Source of the DNA: Spirochaetaceae bacterium
GTDB lineage: Bacteria; Spirochaetota; Spirochaetia; Treponematales; Breznakiellaceae
DNA length: 9,169 nt
Reading direction: 5' to 3'
Assembly: GCA_031284295.1 (NCBI GenBank)
Contig: JAITAE010000268.1
Span: 1-9,169 of the forward strand
In this document: positions 1-6,815 of the stretch, piece after piece
Layout: each line of letters begins with the position of its first letter
Numbering within the stretch: the stretch's first letter is position 1
Made by a program: the position numbers and the translations under genes
The notes under the pieces: generated by a model
Databases searched by the model: none
What the model was told of the DNA's origin: nothing
What the model saw: the letters and a program-made list of their open reading frames with translations, nothing else

Positions 1-730
1 TCGGCGTGTACACGGCGAGGGCGCCTGTAAAATTATTGCCTGTCTCATAAGTTTTTACGGAAGTCGGGGAAGTAATCTCAAATATCATACCGCCGCTGCT
101 TACCGCGATAATTTTGCCCGTCTCAGCATCAATGATGCCCGCAATCGTATAGCCGGATGTCGAATTAACAAGTGTATTTCCGTCGATTGTGTATACACCA
201 CGGGCCGTGGCGTAATAATTCCCGGCAACGCCTGTCAACGGACTGCCTATGGGATATTTAACTTTGAGTACACCGCTCTCAATATGCAGAATCGCGTACG
301 CCCCGCCATCCATACCGCCCGCATAAAGTCCGTCGCCATTGCTGTATATACCCTGAATCATGCTGTAGCCGCTGTTATTCGGAATTTGCGTATATGTTCC
401 CGACGTACCTCTTTTATAAACCGAACAGCCGCTTTCGCTTATGCTCAACATATACAAATCCGGACCCGCAGCGGCAATATCGTAAACATTGGACGGTCCG
501 CCGGCCTGCGACCAGCCGCCGCCGCCGACTGAGTACTTCCAAAGTTTACCGTTGGCTACATAGATGGTCTCGGTGGTCCCATCACTGGTTTTTACAATTT
601 TTGACGGCGACCCGTTTATAAGCGGGTCCTTGGGCTCCACCTCGTTGGAAATCATCGTGAATATCGGGTCCTGGTTGCAGGACGCCCAAAAAAACAATGA
701 GATAAATAAAATTGTATGTATACCTTTCAT
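1..730 (-). CDS. Secreted lipoprotein, probable beta-propeller (3' end outside window)
   Basis: The leftward gene starts with ATG at 730-728 and stays open to the window edge (243 codons), so the C-terminus is missing. The N-terminus (MKGIHTILFISLFFWASC) is a lipoprotein signal peptide with a lipobox-like WASC; the Cys at residue 18 would be lipidated. The rest is rich in Gly, Ser, Tyr and Thr, with short recurring beta-strand units such as LYMLSISESG, LYAGGMDGG and IIAVSSGG. This resembles blades of a beta-propeller, which is an inference from pattern only. A good Shine-Dalgarno sequence, TAGGAG, lies 4 nt before the start, and its TAG is also the stop codon of the preceding barrel gene, so translational coupling is likely. 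It is the last gene visible in the leftward envelope operon. Family and ligand are unknown. Confidence 0.8.
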   Translation of the reverse strand, partial: MKGIHTILFISLFFWASCNQDPIFTMISNEVEPKDPLINGSPSKIVKTSDGTTETIYVANGKLWKYSVGGGGWSQAGGPSNVYDIAAAGPDLYMLSISESGCSVYKRGTSGTYTQIPNNSGYSMIQGIYSNGDGLYAGGMDGGAYAILHIESGVLKVKYPIGSPLTGVAGNYYATARGVYTIDGNTLVNSTSGYTIAGIIDAETGKIIAVSSGGMIFEITSPTSVKTYETGNNFTGALAVYTP

Positions 731-737
731 ATCGCTC

Positions 738-1484
738 CTAAAAATGATAGCGCGCGGAGAGAGTCAGTTCAAGGAAGTTGCCGGACGCGTCCCTTTCCGG
801 CTCGTTTGTCCACTGCGGTACGAGCCACCACGCGACATTCAGACCAAAAGACCAGTCGCTGTTAAATCTGTAAAAAGCTGACGCCTGCGGTTTAAAAAAG
901 ATCCAGTAACCGTTGTAGGTAAGGTACTGCTCAGTCATGCCGCCTACCGTTATCGAAAACGGAAATTCAAAACGATTCCACATGACAAACTGGTATCCCG
1001 CGGTAAAGCCTATCGGTATCAGATACAAAAAATTTTTTCCCAGGGTCTGCGAAAAACTCCCCTGCAGGAGTCCGCCGATAAATAAATTCGGATTCAAAAA
1101 GTATGTATAGGCAAGCGAACCCGCGCCGCCCACAAAAATTTTGTTTTCGAGCGGATCGCCGGATTTTGATACAAAAAACAACGGAAAAAGAACGCCAAGA
1201 CTTATAGTAAAAGTTTGGTCCCCCCGCGTATACCCGGTAAGCGGCCCCCCTCCCCAATTCGTCGTTATCGGCAAGTTCGCGTTGCCGTCCTCCTCATCCT
1301 CGTTTTCACCATCCTCACTTTCACCGTCCGCTATATCTTCATTTTCGTCATAGTCCCAGGTTTCGTCATTTTCAAGCGTCTCCGTGGTCTCCCCGGTATC
1401 AGACTCTTGCGCGGTTGACGGAAAAGCCGTTGCCGCAAAAATTAGCATTAATAAAAAGATTTTACGCTCACGGCGTTTGTTCAT
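738..1484 (-). CDS. Small outer-membrane beta-barrel protein with acidic linker
   Basis: This 248-residue protein has a cleavable signal peptide (about residues 1-25: a basic MNKRRERK start, a hydrophobic core, then FPSTAQ). Residues about 27-68 form a low-complexity linker made almost only of Glu, Asp, Gly, Asn and Thr. Residues about 75-248 show alternating aromatic/hydrophobic strands, and the chain ends LTLSARYHF, the terminal-Phe signature used by barrel-assembly machinery. The barrel size suits about eight strands, as in OmpW/OmpA-like small barrels, but no specific family is recognised. The ATG has TGGAG 5 nt upstream. The gene begins 20 nt after the 416-residue lipoprotein gene and ends inside the ribosome-binding site of the next gene, so it sits mid-operon. 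Location in the outer membrane is inferred. Its function could be structural, adhesive or transport-related. Confidence 0.82.
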   Translation of the reverse strand: MNKRRERKIFLLMLIFAATAFPSTAQESDTGETTETLENDETWDYDENEDIADGESEDGENEDEEDGNANLPITTNWGGGPLTGYTRGDQTFTISLGVLFPLFFVSKSGDPLENKIFVGGAGSLAYTYFLNPNLFIGGLLQGSFSQTLGKNFLYLIPIGFTAGYQFVMWNRFEFPFSITVGGMTEQYLTYNGYWIFFKPQASAFYRFNSDWSFGLNVAWWLVPQWTNEPERDASGNFLELTLSARYHF

Positions 1485-1504
1485 ACAGTCTCCAGTTTTA
1501 ACTA

Positions 1505-2755
1505 TTAAAATATGCTACCACGAAAAACGCCGTTTGAAAAGCGCTGTGAGAACACCATCGTCTCTATATTAACAAACGAATCGGTCAAAGGGATACCGTA
1601 AAGAGCCAAACTTTTTAAAAACTCAAGGGTTTTACCGTGACCGGCAAGCGGGTGCGGCGTAATTCCCAACGCGCCGGGAAGTCGGACGCTTCCGTTTATT
1701 ATCGCGGAAAAAGGCGGGGCTATCGTATGCGCGTCCTTCAAAAACCAAAAAACGCTGTCTTCCGCGACATCTTCACCTCCGGCAAGGACAGGCAGTACCA
1801 CCGCGAACTCGCCGCCGTCATACTGCTGAACATATAGGCCCGCTATAGAAACCGCGCCTTCTTCCGTTTCAATGAGCCATGCCGCGCCGCCAAAATCCAA
1901 ATATTCGACGGGACCGCCGGCTTTTACAGGCCGTTCATACCTGTCAATTATGCCTCTGTATGCCTTTTCAAACGTAAATTTGAGTTTTTTTCTCAGTTCA
2001 GCATCGTCCGGCGGGTAGAATCCTACAGTTTCATCGCTTTTTATCAGGTTTGAAGGCGCTTCCCCGGCTGTAAAAACACTCTTTCCCATGCCGTCAACAT
2101 AAATAAGCCCATTATAGAAGCGTTGCGCGTAAACCGGCAGCGTCATATCCGTAAATTTTATGAAAAAAACATCGGTCAGAGGCGGACCGTAACCGGTCAC
2201 GCCGTTTTCTCCGCCCAAACCTGAGCTATTTCCGTACATATTCAGTATATCCCCGCTCACCGTAAAAACCTTATCGCCAGCCGTATTTAATACGGCCAGC
2301 GTGAGTCCCGCAATGCCCCACGGGTCATTTAAGAACCGGGAAGCGCTACGCCAGTTCTGTACCCAGGTAAGACGCGATTTTTCGGGCCAGAGGTGAGCCT
2401 CGTCCATACCAAGCGCGCCCAGCAGCGGCATTTCCCGCATCAAGGCCTCACGGTAGGCGGCGCGGAAGAGGCCGGACAGATACACCCCGCCGTCCGGCGC
2501 GGCGCTCGCGTCTTTTCGGGAGATGATCCCGATCTCAGCGGGAACGGGCAGGGTAGGAAGTTTTTCCGGTGTAAAACTGATTCCGTCCGCCGCGCGGTCC
2601 ACATACGGAGACGGAGGCTGCCCGGCGGGAGCGGCGGGGACAATGGTTTCCACGACGGGGAGGACGGGCTCACTCCGTGACGAAAGGCAGCCGCCCAAAG
2701 GCAGGCAGTACAGAATCAGAAAAAGTCGTGTTTTTACTCCGGTAAACCGAATCAC
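1505..2755 (-). CDS. Lipoprotein with two LGFP-like repeat motifs, function unknown
   Basis: The 416-residue product starts with a hydrophobic signal segment (residues about 8-22) ending PLGGC, a relaxed spirochaete-type lipobox that would place lipid on Cys23. A Pro-rich stretch (residues 30-75) follows as a likely tether. One motif occurs twice: GYGPPLTD at 188-195 followed by QRFYNGLIY at 211-219, and LYGIPLTD at 385-392 followed by SQRFSNGVF at 403-411. The pattern resembles LGFP repeats of cell-surface proteins, but the match is by eye only. The start is GTG, sharing four bases (GTGA) with the stop of the upstream binding-protein gene. There is no clear Shine-Dalgarno sequence, so translation probably depends on coupling. 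The domain between the motifs is not recognised. An envelope-tethered role beside the binding protein is inferred from context. Confidence 0.78.
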   Translation of the reverse strand: MIRFTGVKTRLFLILYCLPLGGCLSSRSEPVLPVVETIVPAAPAGQPPSPYVDRAADGISFTPEKLPTLPVPAEIGIISRKDASAAPDGGVYLSGLFRAAYREALMREMPLLGALGMDEAHLWPEKSRLTWVQNWRSASRFLNDPWGIAGLTLAVLNTAGDKVFTVSGDILNMYGNSSGLGGENGVTGYGPPLTDVFFIKFTDMTLPVYAQRFYNGLIYVDGMGKSVFTAGEAPSNLIKSDETVGFYPPDDAELRKKLKFTFEKAYRGIIDRYERPVKAGGPVEYLDFGGAAWLIETEEGAVSIAGLYVQQYDGGEFAVVLPVLAGGEDVAEDSVFWFLKDAHTIAPPFSAIINGSVRLPGALGITPHPLAGHGKTLEFLKSLALYGIPLTDSFVNIETMVFSQRFSNGVFRGSIF

Positions 2756-4074
2756 TTTACGACAGAATTGTAACGGTTTTTTATCGTTTCGGCAGTATCC
2801 GCCGCGCCCTGCTTGTACCTGAACATCAAATTTATTTCTTCGGCGGCTATTGAACCAAGCGAAGCGCAGGCTGAAAAAAGTTTCCAGTCGTCAACGCTTT
2901 CCGCGCTCTCAATCATACTCTGTGCCTTGGCCTGGATCGTGTCAAGCGGCGTCCCGTTCCGCTCGCCTGGAGACAGGTTATCCGTCAAAACGCCGCCAAA
3001 CACGGAAGATGCGGTATCGTCGGAAGTCGCGCCGGCCGCCGCCGCCAGTACCGCGTTTGCCGCGCCGATAAATTCCACAAATTCAAACGCCGCCTCGCTA
3101 TAACTGCTTGACGACAAAACAGCCGCGTGTACGCAGTTCATACTGAATATTGGACGCCCTGAATAATTTTCCGGGTACGGTATGTTTGTTATTCCAAAGC
3201 GCGTATCTTTATGCTGTGTTTTGAGTTTTTTTACTAGTTTTGATGAAGCCGTAATCATTGCCGTTTTGCCGGCTGTAAAATTATTTATCTTTTCATCATC
3301 GTCTTTAATAAACGGAGGCCGTCCCAGTGTATTCTGGCTGTTAAGTTTGTAAAAAAAATCCATGCTGCCAACAACATTTTTTTCGGTAAAGTCAAATTTA
3401 TCTTTTTCGCCGTTTATGGTTTGCAGCGTTTTTGTACCGGCCTCGGACCATATCCACGGAAAAATATCGGCAAAAAAATCCCCGCTGACGGACAGTCCGT
3501 AAATATTTTTTTCTTTGAGTTTGAGGCAGACATCCGCAAATTCAGCGCGTGTCTTGGGCGGACGGTCAAAGCCCGCATCTTCCAGGATTTTTATGTTATA
3601 AAAAAGCGCGTTAAAATACGAGTACAAGGGCCTTGTGTAGACTTCATTCGTTGCCGTGCTTTCCCGTGTTTCACCGCCGTTTTGATTCGCGAACAAAATA
3701 CGTTTTTCAGAATCATCAAACCACAACGGGTCTACGGTTATAATATCAGGGAATTTATGCGTATCTTTTTTGTTTTCATTTCCACCGGCCCCGCCGCCGC
3801 GCATAATATCAAGATAGCCGGCGCAGTCGGTTTTTAGATTCCTGTAATTCCTGTTTTCAAGAACAATGTTGATACCCGGATGGCTTTTTTCAAATTCGTC
3901 AATTATTTTACCAAGAACTTCCTGATCCATGTCATCGTTCAACCATTGCGAAAATACCAGTGTTGTCTGACTAAAATTGATTTTTTTTGAAGGATAGAAA
4001 AATACTGCGAGGACAAAAACTACCAGCGCCGCGCAAATAATGACAATATCAAACTTCTTCATTAAACAGGCCAA
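2752..4074 (-). CDS. Family 1 extracellular solute-binding protein, membrane-anchored
   Basis: The 440-residue protein resembles SBP_bac_1 sugar-binding components of ABC importers. It has LVFSQWLNDDMDQEVLGKII followed by FEKSHPGINI near the start, then a PDIITVDPLWF segment, a YFNALFYNIKILEDAGFDRPP core (the usual 'lyYNk.lfkkaG...pPkTw' region), and NNFTAGKTAMI. The N-terminus has one hydrophobic segment (about residues 9-27) and no good lipobox, so it may stay anchored as an uncleaved helix instead of being a lipoprotein. Start choice: TTG at 4074-4072 lies 3 nt after TAGGAG. The ATG at 4062 gives a more typical MKK N-terminus but sits 15 nt from that site. It is the first gene of the leftward operon. 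No permease or ATPase gene is visible, so it is an orphan in this window and its substrate cannot be stated. Confidence 0.85.
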   Translation of the reverse strand: MACLMKKFDIVIICAALVVFVLAVFFYPSKKINFSQTTLVFSQWLNDDMDQEVLGKIIDEFEKSHPGINIVLENRNYRNLKTDCAGYLDIMRGGGAGGNENKKDTHKFPDIITVDPLWFDDSEKRILFANQNGGETRESTATNEVYTRPLYSYFNALFYNIKILEDAGFDRPPKTRAEFADVCLKLKEKNIYGLSVSGDFFADIFPWIWSEAGTKTLQTINGEKDKFDFTEKNVVGSMDFFYKLNSQNTLGRPPFIKDDDEKINNFTAGKTAMITASSKLVKKLKTQHKDTRFGITNIPYPENYSGRPIFSMNCVHAAVLSSSSYSEAAFEFVEFIGAANAVLAAAAGATSDDTASSVFGGVLTDNLSPGERNGTPLDTIQAKAQSMIESAESVDDWKLFSACASLGSIAAEEINLMFRYKQGAADTAETIKNRYNSVVK

Positions 4075-4083
4075 ATACTCCTA

Positions 4084-4096
4084 CCGATAATATCGG
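4084..4096. promoter_or_regulatory. Perfect 13-bp palindrome in divergent intergenic gap
   Basis: CCGATA-A-TATCGG is a perfect inverted repeat with a one-base centre. It lies in the 37 bp between two divergent genes and touches the Shine-Dalgarno sequence (4078-4083) of the solute-binding protein gene. It also contains promoter-like hexamers on each strand (GATAAT on +, TATTAT on -). It could be an operator that controls both directions, or a shared -10 region that happens to be symmetric. No binding factor is identified. Confidence 0.35.
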
Positions 4097-4111
4097 CATG
4101 GGGTTTGAGTT

Positions 4112-4897
4112 ATGACAGGGTTTTTGTTAAAAAAAACATTCTTTGATCTTTGGGACAATGCGTTTCGTATAGCCCTGTTGAACATTGGTTTTATCGCTTC
4201 TTTCGCGTTTTTCATGCTGCTTCACCGGCTTTTGGAGGCGTTTTCTCCGCTTCCGATCGCCGTTTCGGGCCTTGTATTTTTGGCCGGCGCCGCCTGGTGT
4301 TCCGTATATCTTGCCGCCGCGGCTGTATGCGTAAAAAATATTTCCGATTATTCATGTTTTGGCTTTACCGAGTTTTTTGACGCGCTACGTTCCGTCTGGA
4401 AAACTGGTATCGTATTCGGTATATTTTTTTGCGCCGGGGTATTTCTGTTTATATTTATAATTCCGTTTTACCTGCTGCTGAATAATGTTGCGGGACTCAT
4501 TATCGCGTCGCTGCTTTTCTGGACTCTTGTTCTGCTGGTAACAGCGTTTCAATATTTTTTTGCAGCCCGTGCACGGCTTGGCGTTACCGCCTTCAAAATT
4601 ATAAAAAAATGCTTTTTGCTTTTTGTTGACAACCCGCTTTTTTTTGCCGGCACAATGCTGCTGATGCTGCTCTTCCTCGCTTTATCGGTGGTAAGCGCTT
4701 TCCTATTACCGGGGCCGGCAGGCGTCCTGCTTTTTCTTGACGAAGCCCTGCGCCTGCGACTTTTGAAATACGATTGGCTTGAACAAAATAGCGGCTCCGA
4801 CCGCAGGTATATTCCCTGGAATACGGTCTTGTCTGAAGAAAGTGAAAAAACAGGCCGGCGTACTTTGCGCGGTTTGCTGTTTCCCTGGAAAGATTAA
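4112..4897 (+). CDS. Polytopic inner-membrane protein, function unknown
   Basis: The 261-residue protein is dominated by hydrophobic helices at roughly residues 19-40, 46-73, 97-124, 127-150 and 172-200, with a possible sixth at 203-213. The C-terminal tail of about 45 residues is charged and soluble. The layout of a short cytosolic N-terminus, paired helices and an amphipathic DNAFRIALLN start is reminiscent of small YesL/DUF624-type membrane proteins found beside sugar-uptake genes, but no diagnostic motif was seen and the family is unassigned. The ATG has only a weak GAG two bases upstream. It is transcribed away from the solute-binding protein gene, with 37 bp between them, so regulation may be shared. 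The stop TAA is followed at once by 14 C. Confidence 0.75.
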   Translation: MTGFLLKKTFFDLWDNAFRIALLNIGFIASFAFFMLLHRLLEAFSPLPIAVSGLVFLAGAAWCSVYLAAAAVCVKNISDYSCFGFTEFFDALRSVWKTGIVFGIFFCAGVFLFIFIIPFYLLLNNVAGLIIASLLFWTLVLLVTAFQYFFAARARLGVTAFKIIKKCFLLFVDNPLFFAGTMLLMLLFLALSVVSAFLLPGPAGVLLFLDEALRLRLLKYDWLEQNSGSDRRYIPWNTVLSEESEKTGRRTLRGLLFPWKD

Positions 4898-4911
4898 CCC
4901 CCCCCCCCCCC
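4898..4911. repeat. Homopolymer tract of 14 C
   Basis: Fourteen consecutive C begin at the base after the TAA of the membrane-protein gene. The tract is outside any reading frame, 151 bp before the ispE start. Runs this long are prone to slippage during replication. In pathogenic treponemes, poly-G/C tracts upstream of genes are known to modulate transcription; applying that here is inference. The exact count may also be affected by sequencing error. Confidence 0.9.
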
Positions 4912-4952
4912 TGTATTATGAATCATAGAAGAACTGTGGTAAATAGCGCCTT

Positions 4953-5036
4953 TCCCCGCGGGGACGGCAAAATCCTACCGCCGCAGAGGGCGGACGCTAC
5001 ATTGCAAACAAGTTTGCAGCGGGGTATTAGACCCCG
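4953..5036. repeat. Cluster of four adjacent palindromes upstream of ispE
   Basis: Four inverted repeats lie in 84 bp. They are TCCCCGCGGGGA (4953-4964), CCGCC/GGCGG with a 6-nt loop (4978-4993), TGCAAAC-AA-GTTTGCA (5003-5018) and CGGGGT-ATTAG-ACCCCG (5020-5036). None is followed by a T-run on either strand, so they do not look like ordinary intrinsic terminators. They may be a REP- or MITE-like dispersed element, or a structured 5' leader of ispE. Confidence 0.7.
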
Positions 5037-5062
5037 GTGCGAAAACACGTTAAGCTGATGCT

Positions 5063-6052
5063 ATGCCCGGCAGAATTACGATAGACGCGCCCTGCAAGAT
5101 AAATCTTTACCTCTGGGTTGGGGAATGTCGCGCCGACGGTTTTCATGATATAGAAAGTTTGTTTGCCGCGTTAAGTCTCCGCGATACGCTTGATTTCGAA
5201 CTTGTCCGCGGCGCGGGGAACGCCGCTGGGCGGGACGAGGTGTATGTAGAAACAACAGAGCTGCCGCCGCCCTTCGACAGGGCTCTCGCCGCCCTGCCGC
5301 CGGAAAAGAACCTTGTTTACCACGCAATAAAGTTGTTCAAACGCGAAACCGGTTTTGACCGCGCCGTGCGGGCAAGGGTTTACAAGCGGATTCCGGCGGC
5401 GGCGGGTTTGGGCGGCGCTTCCTCGGACGCGGCGGCGGCGCTTTTGGCCATGAAAACGCTGTCCGGCGCGGAGATTTTTCCGCAAAGGCTCCGGGACATC
5501 GCTGCCGAACTCGGCAGCGATGTCCCGTTCTTCGCCGGCCTTACCGGGGAAGCGTTTGTGCGCGATCCTGTGTTTCAATACTCCGCCGCCTTTGTCCGGG
5601 GCCGTGGCGAGCTTGTAGAAGCGGCGGCGGCCCCGCCGCTGAACATCGTGATAGTGAATCCCGGCATAGAAAGCGGCACGAAAGAGGCGTTTGACCGGCT
5701 TGACGCTTACAGGCTAAGGTACCGGAGCGGTGTTGACGGGTCAATTCCGCCGCAAAAAACATATTCAAGCAAAGATTTACCAGCCGAATTGGCAAAAAGC
5801 CCGTCGGAATGGCGTTTTACCAACGATTTCTTGCCGGTTTTTCTTGAAACAGAGCCTGTAAACCATGTTTACACCGCGGTTTTGCGTGATATAGAGCGGT
5901 GCGGCGCGCTTTTTTGCGGACTTTCCGGTTCGGGCGCAAGCTGTTTTGGGGTTTTTACCGACTCGCACAGCGCCGCTGACGCCGCCACCCGTCTCGCCCC
6001 GCTATGGCCCTTTGTCCGCGCCACGGCTTCGGTCGTGAGCGGCTCAGCTTGA
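5063..6052 (+). CDS. ispE: 4-diphosphocytidyl-2-C-methyl-D-erythritol kinase
   Basis: A GHMP-superfamily kinase that phosphorylates the 2-hydroxyl of CDP-methylerythritol with ATP in the cytosolic MEP pathway to isoprenoids. Diagnostic elements are present in order. PCKINLYLWVG (10-20) has the substrate-site Lys12 and is followed by RADGFHDIES. The ATP-binding glycine-rich loop PAAAGLGGASSDAAA is at 111-125. LGSDVPFF (150-157) carries the catalytic Asp153. The C-terminal GHMP motif GLSGSGASCFGVF is at 286-298. The length of 329 residues is slightly above the usual 280-310, with extra residues around 45-80. The ATG at 5063 is the only sensible start before the PCKINL motif, but no good Shine-Dalgarno sequence precedes it; a structured leader or weak initiation is possible. 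The gene is rightward and seems to be transcribed alone, converging on the pseudouridine synthase gene. Confidence 0.95.
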   Translation: MPGRITIDAPCKINLYLWVGECRADGFHDIESLFAALSLRDTLDFELVRGAGNAAGRDEVYVETTELPPPFDRALAALPPEKNLVYHAIKLFKRETGFDRAVRARVYKRIPAAAGLGGASSDAAAALLAMKTLSGAEIFPQRLRDIAAELGSDVPFFAGLTGEAFVRDPVFQYSAAFVRGRGELVEAAAAPPLNIVIVNPGIESGTKEAFDRLDAYRLRYRSGVDGSIPPQKTYSSKDLPAELAKSPSEWRFTNDFLPVFLETEPVNHVYTAVLRDIERCGALFCGLSGSGASCFGVFTDSHSAADAATRLAPLWPFVRATASVVSGSA

Positions 6053-6070
6053 GCGGACGGCGTTTATGAC

Positions 6071-6114
6071 GCCCGCCACATTTCGCTCGGCGGGCCAAAG
6101 CCTGGCGTGGCGGG
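6071..6114. repeat. Inverted repeats between convergent genes (possible terminator)
   Basis: The 76-bp gap between the convergent stops of ispE and the pseudouridine synthase gene contains GCCCGCC (6071-6077) paired with GGCGGGC (6089-6095). A competing longer pair is CCCGCCAC (6072-6079) with GTGGCGGG (6107-6114). Position suggests a shared two-way transcription end. No T-run follows on either strand, so it is not a canonical intrinsic terminator. Confidence 0.45.
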
Positions 6115-6128
6115 AGCTTCCCCGTTAA

Positions 6129-6815
6129 TCAATCGCCCTTTTCGGTTTGAACGCCGCCGGTGAAGGCCGGGATTTGTAGTGCGGCGAGCGCTTCCAGGAA
6201 ATAATCCGGGAGCGGGGCGCTTATGTCCAGAATATGACCGCTTTGCAGCGGGAGCGCAAGACGCGATGCGTGCAGCAGCATTTTTTTGATGCCCGCCTCG
6301 CCGCGAAGCCGTCTGTTCAACGCAAAATCCCCGTACTTGTCGTCGCCGATTACCGGCAGTCCGTTCTGTGAAAGGTGTCGCCGTATCTGATGCATACGGC
6401 CGGTTCCAGGTTCGAGCCTGAAAAACGCAAAACCGCCCGCCGATTCGAGCAGCCTGTAACGAGTAAGCGCGTCTTTTAACACGCCTTTCCGCTCAAGGCT
6501 TGAATGTATGCTCCCCTCCCGGTCATTTATCGCGTTTTTATGCTGACGGCACAGCGCCAGGTACTGCTTTTTGACCCGTTTACCGGCAAACTCCCGCGAA
6601 AAATGAGCGGCGGCGGCGGGCGTTTTTGCCGTCAGAATCACGCCGGAAGTATCCTTGTCCAGCCTATGCGTCAAAAGCGGGCGCGGTTTCCACGATGCCG
6701 CCAGAAGCGCGTCCAGATTCACGGCGGCTCCTTTGCCGCCCTGAACCGGCAGCCCCGCCGCCTTGTTTATCACAAGACACTCGTCATCCTCGTACAGAAT
6801 TTCGATTTTATTCAT
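6129..6815 (-). CDS. RluA-family pseudouridine synthase (RluC-like, no S4 domain)
   Basis: The enzyme converts specific uridines to pseudouridine in RNA, most likely 23S rRNA. The N-terminus, LYEDDECLVINKAAGLPVQGG (7-27), is the usual RluA-family opening. HRLDKDTSGVILTAK (50-64) carries the catalytic Asp53. PGTGRMHQIRRHL (136-148) and LLHASRL (180-186) are the other active-site segments. At 228 residues it is shorter than RluC or RluD (about 320) because the N-terminal S4 RNA-binding domain is absent, so the exact target position cannot be assigned and no rlu symbol is given. The ATG shares one base with the TGA of the upstream envelope gene (TGATG), so the two are translated in coupling. An AGGGG lies about 11 nt upstream. 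Pairing of a housekeeping RNA modifier with an envelope gene probably reflects shared transcription, not shared function. Confidence 0.92.
   Translation of the reverse strand: MNKIEILYEDDECLVINKAAGLPVQGGKGAAVNLDALLAASWKPRPLLTHRLDKDTSGVILTAKTPAAAAHFSREFAGKRVKKQYLALCRQHKNAINDREGSIHSSLERKGVLKDALTRYRLLESAGGFAFFRLEPGTGRMHQIRRHLSQNGLPVIGDDKYGDFALNRRLRGEAGIKKMLLHASRLALPLQSGHILDISAPLPDYFLEALAALQIPAFTGGVQTEKGD

Noticed and set aside
3421..3837. Rightward open frame of 138 codons
   Set aside because: It lies wholly antisense to the solute-binding protein gene, which has clear family motifs.
4098..4115. Five-codon leader frame (MGFEL) whose stop overlaps the membrane-protein start
   Set aside because: It has no ribosome-binding site of its own. 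A frame this short overlapping a start is expected by chance.
5171..5578. Leftward open frame of 135 codons
   Set aside because: It is antisense to ispE, whose GHMP motifs are unambiguous.
6411..6422. GGTTCGAGCCTG resembling a tRNA T-arm
   Set aside because: It lies inside the pseudouridine synthase gene, and no acceptor or anticodon stem could be built around it. No tRNA was found elsewhere.
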